Notes: a model not told the origin generated them from the letters alone. Positions 47,991 through 61,503 are shown, numbered from the stretch's first letter. The stretch is DNA of 64,000 nt from Hepsetus odoe (GCA_017165825.1 CM029378.1:15994970-16058969), one strand, 5' to 3'. Program-made: numbers and translations.

Positions 47991-48242
47991 CAAAGTGAAA
48001 GTGAATATTTGTCATTGTGAAAGACAATATAGCACAACACAGCACACAGTGAAACAACAGAATTCAACCTCTGCTTTTCACCCACACACACATGCAGTTG
48101 GGGGCAGCTATTTAAAGTGCCCCTGGTGCAATGAAGGGGTCAGTATCTTGCTCAAAGGTGCCTCAGGGCAACCTACTGGTCTGGGATTCAAACCCATGAC
48201 CTTCTGATCTTGGGGCCGTCTCCCTTACATCACTGCTGCCCA
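47991..48242 (-). mobile_element. tRNA-derived SINE, full-length, tail type 1
   Basis: On the minus strand: a worn head at the right, B-box-like GGGTTTGAATCCC, the CTTTGAGCAAGATACTG core, the GCTGCCCCCAACTGCATG body and a tail ending in CACTTTCACTTTG. Confidence 0.85.
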
Positions 48243-48468
48243 AACTGCCTAAACTGTTTACTATTAATTATAATTGTTAAAATAAAAATAAAATATATAA
48301 TATGCTTGAAACATGATGTATTAATAATTTTATTATTGTTAGAAATACAAAAAATCTTTATTGAAAAAATGGGAACTGTGTCATATTTTATTTAGTTCAT
48401 AATATAACGATAACAATAAGCCACAGGTGGATGTGTGTTACAGTGATTTTTCCTGGCTCAGTGCCAAT

Positions 48469-48719
48469 TGGGCAGTGGTGGCCTGGTAGTTAGGGAGTTG
48501 GCCACAGGATCGGAAGATTGTGGGTTCAAACCCCTTACCAGTAGGTTGCCCTGAGGTACCCTTGAGCAAGGTACTGTCCCCATCACTGCTCCCTGGGCGC
48601 TTTCATAGTTGCCGCCTGCTGCACGGTGTTTGTGTGCATGGGTTAAATGCAGAGGTCCAATTTCATTGTGGTTCACTGTGTGCTGTGCTGTGACCTTGCA
48701 CATACAAGAACTTTCACTT
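48469..48719 (+). mobile_element. tRNA-derived SINE, full-length, tail type 1
   Basis: The head is GGGCAGTGGTGGCCTGG, the B box is GGGTTCAAACCCC, the core is CCCTTGAGCAAGGTACTG, the body is GCCGCCTGCTGCACGGTG, and the tail ends CTTTCACTTA. Its head and core closely match the tail type 2 copies, while its tail does not. Confidence 0.9.
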
Positions 48720-50837
48720 AATTCTAGGATGTATTTGTTAAACAATTTAGGGAAGCAGGAGTAATGAAAGAGTATTTTTCATTGGAGGAAAGTATTATTT
48801 TCCATTAAACTTCTAGCCCTGTGACACTCCCAATGCTTACAGCCTTGGGGGTTAGAATAGAATATGAGCTTACATGACAGTAGGCTCACAATACAACTCA
48901 TGGAACAAGGTCACTCTTAATCACACTCTCACTACCCAACCACCCCCAAAGGCTATATACACTCCCCAAAATTGACTTCACACTCCAGTAACCACATAAA
49001 TGCAGGAGAGCTGCTCACATGACTAAATACAGGCTCTGCTGAGCTCTCAGGTCATAATGGGCAGCTGCCCCGTGCACACTGATACCGCAATACATGAATC
49101 ACAATAGAAATCTCTAAAATGTATCATGATTTTAGAATACTGGTGGAAAACGGACCTTACTTTTATAATAAAACTGCATCAGTTAAATGTTGGTGCTGGT
49201 TTATGAGACCTATTGAATGCTGGATAAACTTTCCAGGAGGCCTTCCGACAGTCACAGTCCCTTGCACATGTTCTGTTATACTTATTTAAGAGCCCTCAGG
49301 AATTTCACAGAATTAAAGACCTGAATGATTTTGGCTGTCCCTTCAGCTATGGATATTGTTGTCTAGATCAATATTTTGCTATTGATTTTATACATTTTTT
49401 TACCATATTGATTGTTATACAGAAATTTGTGATGCTCCCAGGATAGGTGCCATTGTTTTCTGATTACAGGCGCTCTCAGATTCTGTCCACTTCTTTATTT
49501 CATTTCTGTTTGTGGGCTTGTTTGTTCACTAGTTTGTTCTTGGGTTGCTGACAGCAGTCTGTGGCATTTAGTTTGCAAAGATGTTGTGGAAGGACTTATT
49601 TGTTTTGGAAAAGGTCTGTGAAGCGTTTCAACCTTTCGGATTGTTGGCACTGTGACAGAATACAAAAACTGACCAATTACCCTGGGAAAGATATGGCTTG
49701 GAGTACATTTTCACAGGATGAGCAAGAAATGAATTTTAAAGGAGGACTAGGTTTAAACTTTGCCTTTCCATCTAGTTGCCTTCCAGACCTCTGGTCTGTC
49801 ATGAGCTTTGTGAAGTGTCTTAGTCTCTTGTCACTTGTCTTGTCTTGTCTTGTCTCGTATTTAATTGGATTTTTTTTTTTTCACAGCCTCTGAAAACTAA
49901 GGTTCCTCACAAAAAGAGACACAGAGTTGTGAAAATGATGACTTCTTTTCTCTACCAGTCTGCAAGTAGAAATCACACTAGAAAGTAGAATGACACTACA
50001 GGTTAGATTCACACAATCTTCTGTGATGGTTTCAAGCAGTTGCTGTGAATTGGCTCATAGTCTGAAGTAATCTTACCCACTGCGCCAGCGTCATAGCCCA
50101 TTGCCTGCCCCACAAATTGGTAGCAGCTAGGCACTGACTCAAGTTTTATTCACAAGTGTTTCTGTAAATCTGTTGCTTTATTTTTGAGCGGCTCCCCCCA
50201 CCAATTCTGCCTAGACAAGATGGTGGTATATGCTGAAGCATTCAGCGCAAACATTTTTCTGCCCACTTCTCCACAGTGCAACTGATGGATCCCATGATGC
50301 AACAGATGGTAATAACCCCCCTTGAAACACTGTAAAAGGCTTAAAACAGCAGTGTGTGGTAACAGGCGCTTGCTTCAATGCTGCATTTTCGTGATTTGAA
50401 TTTTTGTTTATTAATATGGTTGAGCTGTGTAGGCTAAAGAACCGACATGTGTTTCTTTAGATACAGTTTTTCTTATGTATAATAGTATGTCTGGCTCTTG
50501 CTGTATATAGAGTGAACTATAGAACATCACTGATAGCCACTTATAAGTTTAAAGCAAAGGTGTAATAGATAGCATTAAGGAAAATCTATAAACTAAAGGT
50601 CAATGTGTCTTTATTCAGCTAAAATGAATAATACGTGTGTACTGATACAGCATGACATGTCCTGATAAAAACCAATGTTAAATTTACGATGAGCTAATTT
50701 GACCCTAATACACATGATAGTGGCTCTAGCTGAAAGACTATTGATTGATATGCATATTTGAAGCTAGATCTGTGGTTTGTTGGCTCTGAGCTATGAACGT
50801 CTTGTTCATGCCACATGCATGGTTTACAGTTTAAAGG
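48720..50837. other. Unannotated DNA with a (TTGTC)n run
   Basis: A short TTGTC/CTTGT run lies at 49828-49857. The 110-codon frame at 49561-49893 ends in this repeat and a T-run and shows no domain. No gene is supported. Confidence 0.45.
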
Positions 50838-50917
50838 GAAGCACAGTGGTGCAGTGGCTAGTACTATGGCCTCACAGCCTGAATGTTCTGGGTTTGATTG
50901 CTTGGTTCATGGAGATC
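50838..50917 (+). mobile_element. SINE head fragment
   Basis: GGTGCAGTGGCTAGTACTAT (A-box region), GCCTCACAGCC and TCTGGGTTTGATTGC (B-box region) match the head of the SINE type at 200-490. Confidence 0.6.
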
Positions 50918-51979
50918 AACCACTAAGGATAAATGAAAATGGTGTACATTAAAGTTTTCACTGAAGTATTCTTTTAACACAGATAATACTTTAAAAGGTA
51001 CAGGATAAAAGAGTGCAGCAATACCTGTTATTACTTATTAAGTTAGCTGTATAGAAAATGCTTGGAAAACAGAACACTCTTAGAGGAGACGTTTGAGATC
51101 TCTAAGGCCTTTCTCAAGTAAAGAAGAGAACTGGATTAGCCTTAAGTAATCACTCTGACAGTAATGATCTGATAGATCACTGTCACCATTTGCTAAAGGT
51201 GGAACAAGACATAAAGAGACTGTTAGTGGGATTGTACTCTAAAATTTATGAGCACAAGGGTGATGGAGCCTGTCTCAACATAAGACATTTGACACGTCTC
51301 TAAGAAGAGAAACTATCTATAAGTAATATGGCTTAAGCCTGGATCCTAATGATGCAAAAGCAGTGTAATTAGGCACCATCCCCAGCTCACCTCATAAAAG
51401 AATTATACTTTAAAAAAGCTCTGCGCTAAGCAGAGATTATTTCTCTTTAGTGCAAACAGTTATCAAATTTCACTCATTTTTCCCTCTGATCTCATTCAAA
51501 AGGATGAGCCTAAGACAGCAATATATGTTATGTTGGATATAAAAGCAGATCAGGTCTATAGGTACATATCTAAGAGGCGTCCCAGGGCAGTGTAGATATT
51601 GGCCATGCCTTAAAGGTCCATCTCCCATCTCAGGTCATCTTTATGACATGACAAATTCAGGGTGCTGGAAGGTGATGTGTGTACTCCATCACTCAGTAGT
51701 TCAAGCTGGCCTTCTGTTATTATGTTATTATTTCATAAATTGGCCATTACCATGGTATACAAGCTTATGATAAAATGGCAACAGATCCAGGCGTGGAATG
51801 TCACTTGGTTATAGTTGGTATATATATATATAAACCTTTGCATAGAACCTTTACATTACACATTACAATGAGGTTATTTCATCATTTAAAGGGTTGGTTC
51901 AATTTAACATGTTTACATACTTTTACGGATCCACTAAGTGTATTCTCTTATGTAGCAATTATATATATACATATACATA
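50918..51979. other. Unannotated AT-rich DNA
   Basis: No supported feature. Confidence 0.5.
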
Positions 51980-51981
51980 TA

Positions 51982-52041
51982 CAGTACTGTGCAAATGTTT
52001 TAGGTAGGTGTGGAAAAAATGCTGTAAACAAAGAATGCTTT
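51982..52041 (+). mobile_element. Solo terminal repeat of the Tc1-like fold-back MITE
   Basis: After TA at 51980-51981, CAGTACTGTGCAAATG and the following 45 bp match the arm ends of the copies at 23238 and 46999. Similarity then stops. Confidence 0.85.
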
Positions 52042-53450
52042 TAATTGAAATAGATGAACTAACTCTACATAAGAGTAAACACTTTGTGGAACCATATGCA
52101 AGTTTAAATGAATTATTCTAAATGAGATGCGTGAGTGTGAACAACCCTTTAACAGATTAAATAACCTCACTGTAATGTAAATGTTCTATAGAAAGGCATG
52201 AGACATACCAAGGCCAAGGACTTTTTCAGAGACCTTTACTTTTTAAGTTTACAGTAAGTTCTAGGACTAATATTGTTATTAATATGGTTCATGTTGTCAG
52301 TTCGTCTGGATGAACCTTTTGAGTGAAGAATCTTGTTTTGAGTTTGTCCGAGATTACCATAATACAAAGGAACTGGATTTTAATGCCCTCCAATCCTTTT
52401 GTAGTTTCACTTTTAATACTCACTCTGAGCTCTTCAGCTGCCGAAGCTGCCTCACCTTGCCTTCACATTTTGCTCGCCTCTGCTTGTCCCACTGCACCTG
52501 TCACAAATCCACTCCTGTGCCACAACATACTGCTCCTTTTTTTCATCTCATCCAGAGAAATCAGACCCTCAGCTGGCCTTATACACAAGGACACTACAGC
52601 CATCAGTCTCTCTGCACCTCTTAATTCTCTCTCTCTTTCGCTGTCTCTTTCTCATATCCGCTCTCTCACTGTCTCTCCCCCGTAACAGGATTTATTATGC
52701 TCCCACGCCTGGAACCTATCAGACCGATGCTCCTCAGTTGCTGACGAAAATACAGGCCAGTGAAAACACATTGCAGCCTCATTTAGTTTGTCACACACTC
52801 TCTTTTAAACACAAACACCTTTAATATATTCATCAGGACAATTCTGTTCTTCTTTTTTGTTGCAATCAATATAAGATATTGAATATAGAATATGTAATAA
52901 CATTTATATAGCATAAGAAATTCCCAGTTGGGAAAAAATCCTATTGAAACTATAAATAAAAACCACCAATTAGCCAAAATGAAAGAGGTTTTAAGTTGCT
53001 TAGAAGTTAGCCTGTGTTTTTTATGACCTTATAAACTTATATGCTTTTAGCATTTCAGTGATATTTGTTGGTTGACCAATTCTGGGAAGAACTGTGTTCA
53101 TGTCATGATATGGTTCCACAAGTGTTCTGTAAAGATCAGATTTTGATAGATTAAGATGATACTTTAAATAAAACACTACATTCAAATTTCACCTTCAGAT
53201 AAACTTTCTTTAATTACTTTCTCCACTCACATGTATGTAATATTGGATTTATTTTCCTCAGTAAATAAATGACCAAGTATAATATGTGTGTCTTTGTTTT
53301 GATTGTTGTATTGGGATTCTTTATCTACTTTTAGGCCTCAAGTGAAAATCGTATTAATCTTTGGACATCGATGGAGAAATTTAATACATACCTATCAAAC
53401 CTATCTGCGCTATCAAACACCACTTTATTAAATTAACAAATAATATAATT
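52042..53450. other. Unannotated DNA with a CT-rich patch
   Basis: A CT-rich low-complexity patch lies at about 52624-52680. No gene is recognised. Confidence 0.45.
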
Positions 53451-53464
53451 AACTTTCCTTTTCC

Positions 53465-53665
53465 GGGGGTTCGAACCCCTTCCCAATAGGTTGCCCTGAG
53501 GTGCCCTTGAGCAAGGTCCCGTCCCCGTCCTGCTCCTCCCTGCGATGGGCTGGCGACCTGTCCAGGGTGCGTCCCCCGTCCTCGCCCTGTGTGCGCTGGG
53601 TTGGACACCAGCACTCCCCCGCGACCCCGTTTGGGACAAGCGGCAGAAAATGGATGGATGGATGG
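53465..53665 (+). mobile_element. SINE tail type 2, 5'-truncated, with 14-bp target-site duplication
   Basis: The copy starts at the B box (GGGGTTCGAACCCC). It continues with the CCCTTGAGCAAGGTCCCG core, the GGCGACCTGTCCAGGG tail half and GGACAAGCGGCAGAAAATG plus GGAT repeats. AACTTTCCTTTTCC flanks it exactly (53451-53464 and 53666-53679). The 5' truncation with intact duplications is the expected outcome of target-primed reverse transcription. Confidence 0.95.
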
Positions 53666-53712
53666 AACTTTCCTTTTCCTTCGCATCCAGATTTGACGGT
53701 TTGGAGATGGAG

Positions 53713-53742
53713 TTGTTTGTTGTTGTTGTTGTTGTTGTTGTT
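53713..53742. repeat. (TTG)n microsatellite
   Basis: About nine TTG units lie just downstream of the SINE. Confidence 0.95.
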
Positions 53743-55201
53743 CATTAGAACAGCAGCAACGATATGAACATTTAATGATGATTAGAGAAAATCTAGTGAT
53801 CTTTCTGCACAACAGAACTGGCCAGGAGCAGGTTCAGTAGTAAAGTAGTAAAATTCCTCGGCCTCTCTGACCTGCAGAATCATTTTCACACTGCATTGTG
53901 CAGGACTGCTGCCAGTGTGTCGACAGAAACGATGTACTTTACACCAATTAAAGAATACCGTAATAAGGAGGGTGAAGACAAAATGATACCCATGGTTAAT
54001 TACTTGCGGTTAGCTCGCTAAGACAACCTTAAATCTTACAGCACACCTTGTGCTGCCCTCTTGCTGATCCATTAATTACACTTTCATTTTACTTCCTGTC
54101 TCCTGACAGGGTTGCCTAATTACATGCCAAGGCCTTGGTGTTAAATGAAGGCTGCCCACTTGGGCTGGTCTGTGGTTAATCATTCCCGAACCCTTGTTGA
54201 TCCAATTTATGACTCAGTGTGGTTTCCAATATGCATGTTGCTGTCTGATTATGGATGGCCACGACTTTATGGGAAGTTTTGCTCGTAACCTGTGCCCAGT
54301 TTCATTGGCAGAAAATTTACAGTGAAAAATCGAATTGTTATCTTTAAAGATATTAGTTGTCCCAGTGTTTTGGGTTGTACTGCCCCCTGCTGATCAGTGC
54401 AGTGCACAGGCTGAAAGTGATCTTGCTTTCACATCAAAATTTTTTGTCTAAATTAAAAAAAAAAAAAAAAGAAATCTGATCTCAAATTCTTATTTTGATC
54501 TCAAACCTAAATGTTTGGACACACTCTGCCCCATTTGGAAATCTAACCCAAAACCTCCTCACTGTGAAGGCTGAGACACATACATTCTTTAGGAACTTTT
54601 ATTTCGGAGCAGTTTATCTGAGGGACTCTAGAATTTCCATGCAGGTAATTTGATTGTTCACATACTGGCTTGCCATTTGTCATGCTGGCATATTAAAAGC
54701 CATATCCAGCCATATTCATGTCCATATTTCTAATTTAGCACAGCAAAGTCAATTTTAATATAAAAAAGGTCAAAATTAACATAACCATGAGGCCATATTA
54801 CTGTTTATTATGAGAAAACATAGAAAGAAAGCAGATGAAGATGTTATCATGGTTTGTTCAGTCTGATGCTAGCACTAAGAATAAAGGTGCTCTGAGGGAT
54901 CTGGAATATCTAAGGAGTGAACCTTCAGGGCATTATGAAACAAGGTGAAAGAATGCAGGTTTAGGGAGTCATCTTCATGTTAAGCATTTACTGAGACAGT
55001 CACTGGGTGGTGCTATATCAGTATGTGCCAGACATGCCAGGAGAACTATTTGGGCTTGGGTCAGGTGCTAAAAAGTGGCAACTGCCCAGCAGATGTACAA
55101 TTTCTCTGGTGCATAAGTGGCTTTTAGCATCTCACTGGTAATATGGATCAATAGATTATTATTTGCATGTTTTACCACTGATGTAGGTGTCTTGCCACCT
55201 T
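53743..55201. other. Unannotated DNA with a possible conserved block
   Basis: No gene is recognised. The stretch 54000-54260 looks less eroded, with several ATTA/TAAT motifs. A poly(A) run lies at 54456-54470. Confidence 0.4.
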
Positions 55202-55214
55202 CTGAAGGAATTCA

Positions 55215-55449
55215 TCCATCCATCCATTATCTGCCACTTGTCCCAAACGGGGTCGCGCTGGCGTCCATCCCAGCGCACACAGGGTGAGGGACGTACCCCG
55301 GACAGGTCGCCAGCCCATCGCAGGGAGGAGCGGGACGGGGACGGCACCTTGCTCAAGGGTACCCCAGGGCAACCTATTGGGAAGGGGTTCGAATCCCCGA
55401 TCCTCTGATCATGTGGCCAACGCCCTAACCACTAGGCCACCACTGCCGG
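55215..55449 (-). mobile_element. tRNA-derived SINE, tail type 2, with 13-bp target-site duplication
   Basis: On the minus strand: head GGCAGTGGTGGCCTAGTGG, B-box region GGGGATTCGAACCCC, core CCCTTGAGCAAGGTGCCG, then a tail with GGCGACCTGTCC and GGACAAGTGGCAGATAATG ending in GGAT repeats. CTGAAGGAATTCA flanks it on both sides (55202-55214 and 55450-55462). The tail half is slightly shortened compared with the copy at 44996. Confidence 0.95.
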
Positions 55450-55462
55450 CTGAAGGAATTCA

Positions 55463-58400
55463 GTGTTTGTATATACATGTGGGCTAGGCACAGTAGCTGG
55501 CATCTGCAATCTATCAAAATTAGTGACCAGGCAAGATAGTGCAGTAGTAGCAGACAAGAATGTGTGCATGGGGTGCCTTATGCTGTTCTGACAAGGCTGC
55601 TTTTGCCTTTTTGCCCTTTACTTACGCTCATGCATCAGTCATGTCACATTTTTTCCTTGAAGTTTGTTCCTTCGTCATCATATAATCCCTGAATTCTTTC
55701 TTGCTGTGCGTATTAACCATCCCTAGTGGATGACTGCCTGCTGACATACAATTTTCTGTGAGCGGGTAGAACTGAACCCAGTAGGGCAACAGTAGAGGAG
55801 CTTCCAGTAGCATCTAGGAGTCTACAAAAGCCTCCAGGGGCATATGGTAGAAAGTTCCATTTACAGGACCCCTTTCCCTGTTTGCCAAGCAGAGGTAGAT
55901 GTGACACATGTGGCCAAATGTGGTCATGGTGGGAGCGTCTCCCCAAACTCCCGCAATCCACCACTTTTGGATGTGGCCCAACATGAGAGTCCCATGATTT
56001 ATGTTGTTTGCGCATGGGAGAGCATTGCTTGCATTTCTGTGGAGCTGTGGGGATGTGTGTTGATTTTGATCTACTTGTGCTTTTTTCGAGTGTTGCATCC
56101 ATCACGCCTGATGTCCATGATGTAAGCGAAGATGGAGGCGTAAATTCAGCATGAAAGAAATGGCATGCTTCACAGGGCATCCTGCACCCAACAGTTTTGA
56201 GCCATGGCAATAGGTTACCCATAAGCGTCTAACGTTGTCATGGCAACAAAATCTAAATAAACCCTAAGAGTTTGCTAGAAATACACAGACACAAATATTC
56301 ACCCGTGGGGCTGCAATTTATCATCTAAAGTATCCCGATTTGCTTTGAGAACGAGTCCTATTAGTCGCCAGCTTGTCTCACAATGGTCAGTTGTGAAAGA
56401 TTGCTCAAGCTCATTCTCATGATTGTGTTTTGCAATGGTTCTGAGTCCCAAGATGTTAAATTTGGGTTACATGTCATGGCGTTTTTTGTCCAGCTTTCCT
56501 CAGAGTAAAAAATGCTGCGTACGTGAAATGGAGACCGGGCCGGTGCTGTGTGTGGATAAGAGTGCCTTCTGCTTTCTCTCAGGGAGATGTGCAGCTCCAC
56601 CAGGAGCCTTAGCATGAATCATTTGCGTACGCCACTGCCTTATAAGCGATTACTTCATAAAGGCCTTCACACACCTTCACAGGGCAGGGCCCATATCATC
56701 CATCAATTCCCATCACTGTGGAATGCAGCTGCTGGTGTCCCTTCAAGCCTGAAGTGCTCAAGAAAGAACATTTTCCATGGAGGCTGAACGTTTTTTGGGG
56801 GACAGCACTAGTTTGATCTTCCTTGGCACAGCTGCAGTGAAGAAAACTCAAACATTCTCTGATGCTGAACACGCCACTATTTTCTTCATGGAATTTGCGC
56901 CAATGTTTCGCTCTTTCTACTTCTTGTATACTTTCCTGTCAGACGAACTGAGATTTAAGATTTTAAAGACCTGATGGTTATCAGACATCTGGAGCAGAGC
57001 ATCGCAGACCTTAACAAAGCAGACCTGTAGAACTGCCTTCAAAAAGTAGGGTTACAGTTTTAGAAAGAAAAAGGAAGTAGAAATGAAAAGGCAAATAATC
57101 TTTTCTTTTGGTAATAAAAGTAACCCCGCACTTATTTGATATGAGAGAATAACAAAAGTCAGTTTAAGTGGAGGTAAATGTATCAGGAACTAAACTGTCA
57201 AGTTTAATGTTAAAGTTCATCGCTACTGGAGGCTACATCTTTAAATCCAAGGTTTGCCTAAAGATCTAAAAATGTAAACTAGTCAAAAGACAGCATCACC
57301 ATAAGGCAGGGAGCTGTGGCTTTCCTCTCAGCCTGGGATGAGCGGGTATTGCACTGCAGCAGGTCATGTACAGGTCTGGCTTGGTTATTCTCACTTCCCT
57401 CCCGACCTCTGTGATATAAACAACAATTGGCTATTGCATCTGGTGTTGATAAATAATCTGGTTACAGAAAAAAAATTTCCACAGCTAAGTAATGGTTCAC
57501 TGTCCGTTACTGCATAACTTCCACTGAAGCGGCCTCACTCAGGCAAGCGGATGTCTTTCTATCAAAAAGACAGACAAGGTGAATTTAAAACCCTAAAGCA
57601 TTTTCACAGAAGGATGAAATCAAACTGATGCCAGCAGGCACAGTTAGGTTATTCATTTATGTTGATTATATATTCAAAAATAAGATCCATCAGTCAAAAG
57701 CATAACTTAACCTATATCACATTTCGACAAGCACTCTCATCTTCACATTAGCGGTGAGTGCATTCATCAGGTCCCCAAGCACCAATGAACTTATGGCTCC
57801 CTTAGCATAAATAAGCATACACCCATAAATTACTCTCTCTACTTGCCCTGCCATACACGTAGAAGGTGGCGAGGTGACAACAAATAAATTTGCCACATAG
57901 TGAATAACAAATTGGCAGGGGATCTGAAAAAAACAAAAACATCTTGGCTATTTTATGTGACAACAGTGATGGCGGTCATGGTTGAGATTCAGAAGGCAGA
58001 GAGAGCCCAGAGTTTTTTAGCCTCGGGGGAAAGGGAGACTTCCAGCTAACGAGATTTAGGGGAGGTGAGAGCAGTGTCACTGCTGGATAATTCCACCTGA
58101 ATGACTCATTTTGTCTCTGTCCACCACTGGCCGCCCGTCACGGCCCAATCAACTCTTTATTGGAGTGCTAGGCTGATTTCATCTTCGCTTCCATTGCAGC
58201 CCACATCAGTTTCTAAAGAAGTGAGAGGTGGTACGAGGAAACTGGCTCTTAATCATTCAGCCCATGTATACTTCATAGAAAGGACACCCTGCACCCTAAA
58301 TCACCTGGAGAAAAAGAAGGAGCATTGGGGTTGCATTGTTGGGCTTTGTGGGGTTGACCTTCTATGAAGTCCTGGGGTTACTCCAGCAGACTGATAAGGT

Positions 58401-60397
58401 GAAAAAGGCTGTGCCCCCTGTGCCTCAGGCTGCTGCTGCTGCTCCTTATTGACTGAGGCTGAACAGGATGTTCAGAGACCTGTTTGTTTTTCCTGCTTGG
58501 CCTAGACGTGCACAGCCACTTTCTCTCCTCTGGTCGTGGTGTTGGAGGTGGGGGGTGGTGGGGGGGCAGCCATCTCTCTGCAGCACTCTCAGAATGTAAA
58601 TAGAGGCTGGAGTCATGCAAGCTCTGCTGCCATGAGTGTCCGCATGCAGTTTCATCTGTTTATCAGAGCAAATGGACACACTTGATTTGCCAAAGCAAGT
58701 CTGATCAAAAAACATAACGAATATACAGATGACGTGGGGAAAAAGGGGGCTATGATCCTTTCTAATGGTTTTGCAATCATTAAAGGTACTCTGAGTACAT
58801 CAAGTAGGTTTTCACCTCTTCATCAAATGTTTTGAAAAATGAATGGAATGTAGGCAGGGGGCAATGAACGGGAATGTTTTGGTTTTGAACCAGGTCTTGC
58901 TTTCAACCTTGTGACCAGAGCTGATACACTCTGATCAACCTGTAATGCACTTAGGAGGTCAGCTTGGAAGCCATCGTATGAAAGAAAAAACGCTCATTAA
59001 AATTGAAGACAATAGTGTGCTTTGGTTCAGTATGCAGGAGGTGAGTCTTGCTCTTGGAATTCTGAGAGTTCCAGTGGTGATTCATGCTTCATGTGTACAG
59101 CTGACACGCTCTCACTGATCGGATTGTTCTTTACCCTGAAGCTGTTGTTATCTGGAACTGTAAAAATACACACTTTTTGTCTCAACTCTCCATTCTGAAG
59201 GCAACAGTGTTATGCTTTAAAATTAAAAATTACATTTTTTTTTTAGTCCTACATTATCTTTCACAATTACGACGGGCATTTTTTTCAGGAGAAGATCTTA
59301 GATCTTCTTCTATCAGTCTGTGGACAGTTCCAAATTCAAAAGATCTCCATTGGCTGCAGAAAACTTACTATAAACACTATATTTAAAATGCAATTTATTA
59401 GCTGATATTATTATAACAATGCATTTTTGAAAGGAATTAAATCATGTTATTTGCATGATCACCACATATAACAACTGAAATTTTTTAGAAGCTGCAGACC
59501 ATTCTTGGAAAATACATTTTGGTGTCTGATATGGTGTCCTCTACAGCAGGGTTGATACCCCTGACCAGTTGTTCAGATACATATTTTGGTGGGCATGTGC
59601 CCTCACAGATTGGCAATACTGTAGATTGGCAGTCATGAGACCATGTTACAAACCTTTTGAGACTTTGTGTTTTGCAAGAAGGTTAATCATTGTCTTTTTG
59701 TGGGTGCACAAATTAAGAAAAAAGAAGAATGAAAAACCAATTAAAGTTGCAGGAAACACACATACAGCATTCTAATGTCTATGTAAAGCAAACAATTTAT
59801 ATATTCAACAGGCAGCCTGTTTAAATTTCCCAGATACCACCTGTCTGGACTACCAAACATACTCTGGCCCATTTACAGCTGGCCATAAACATTATGAGGC
59901 TGGGAGAAGACTGAAAAAAGCCCCCCACAAACAAAGTCAGATGTTTACCAAATGTGTGAAACACCACTATTTTTTTATTTCACGAGGTGGTGAAGCAAGT
60001 TCGGGTCATTTGGAAAGCGGTGATGCCCAGATGTAACACTAACATACACTCATGATTTTTATTCTGTTTTCAAGCTTCCCTCCCAGAGCGTGGAGTTTTA
60101 CCCAACATCAGTGGAATAAAACTAAAACTCTGTATTACCAAAGGTGACTCAACAAGCAGACATGCTTTTGTTGTTTGATTGCATTGCATGGAGACATTAA
60201 ATGTTGTGGGTGGACGTGTTGACATAGTCTAGAGCACATTTCTCTGTTTTTGTTTTCATGTTTTTTTTTAATTTCACCAAATTTCATTTTTTTTAGATGA
60301 CCGTTGGTAAGTGTTGCAACCAACTGATGAAAGAATACGCAGTTGTTGAACTTTTGTCATGGTAACCCAAGAATACATTATACTTACTATAATGAAT
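55463..60397. other. Unannotated intergenic DNA
   Basis: The largest frame is a 169-codon minus-strand stretch at 55713-56222. It has no recognisable domain and no repeat or splice support. GTTGTCATGGCAAC at 56234-56247 resembles an RFX X-box. The stretch 58080-58210 looks less eroded. No gene is supported. Confidence 0.45.
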
Positions 60398-60640
60398 AAG
60401 TGAAAGTGACAAGTTGTCATTGTGAGTATACAGCACAACACTCAGTGAACTGAAATGCAGGCTCTACATTTAACCCATACACACCGTGCAGCAGGGGGCA
60501 GCTATTTAAAGTGCCAGGGGAGCAGTGATGGGGAGGGTACCTTGCTCAAGGGTACCTTAGGGCAACCTACTGATCTAGGATTCAAACCCATGACCTTGCG
60601 ATCCTGGGGCCGACTCCCTAACCACTAGGCCATCGCTGCC
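60398..60640 (-). mobile_element. tRNA-derived SINE, full-length, tail type 1
   Basis: On the minus strand: head GGCAGCGATGGCCTAGTGG, B-box-like GGGTTTGAATCC, core CCCTTGAGCAAGGTACC, body GCTGCCCCCTGCTGCACGG and a tail ending in GTCACTTTCACTT. No clear target-site duplication is visible. Confidence 0.9.
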
Positions 60641-61503
60641 ATTATATAATTATATTCATTATAAATAATGAATAATGATTCATTATTTAGATTTAAAATG
60701 ATTTTGTAGTTGATTAACACCAACTTGGGAGCTGCATGTGATTAGAAAAGCTGGTCTTGTTCAGCTCAAACCATAACACATATTTAAGTCCATAATTAAT
60801 GTGAAAAATTATTGCAGACTGGGAGTCTAAACATCTATTGTTACTAGGACTTTATTCATACTGAGATGGAGGTACAAAGTGTAAAACTGTGTAAAAGTGT
60901 AAAATATTTAATCAACATCTGGTTTTAGCTGACATGTCTGATCTTATCAACAAAGGACGACTTATTCCTGTTTGAGCTGATCAGACTATATGACTTGCCA
61001 CAACTTTAATCTCACCTTAATCAACTTTAAGCTCAAGTCAATATATTGCTTCTGTCAAATCCGCATCTTGTCATTTTTTCACACCACATGCCCTTCATAT
61101 TAAGTGATTGTTTCAGTATGGATAGACAAAGTGTTACATTATTGTACTAATGTTTTTCATTTCATAGTCATCATTTAAGGACTGTTTAGTTATGACAGCG
61201 ACAATTTTAATGTGCCAGTTTTAAAAAATGTACCTAAAAGACACCTGAGCAAACTGAAATAATCAGACTTTATCTACCTTTACACTTTTGTTGTGGACGA
61301 CCTCATCAATAGGCGTTTTGTAGTTGCTGGTCTGAACAATCCAAAGGCCAGCTTTTGAGAAAACCTTTGGCACTCCTTTGGCTCAAACTCCATCAAAGAC
61401 TCCAGAGTTTTTTTTAAAGCTAGGTTTGAGCTAATTTACACCAATTATTTATAAAGCTAAAACCAGCTGGTCATTAATGTGCATGTCTCCCTTTGTGCTG
61501 CCA
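60641..61503. other. Unannotated AT-rich DNA
   Basis: No supported feature. Confidence 0.5.

Noticed and set aside
55713..56222. 169-codon minus-strand open frame
   Set aside because: No domain, signal or repeated motif was recognised and composition is ordinary; it is probably a chance open frame.
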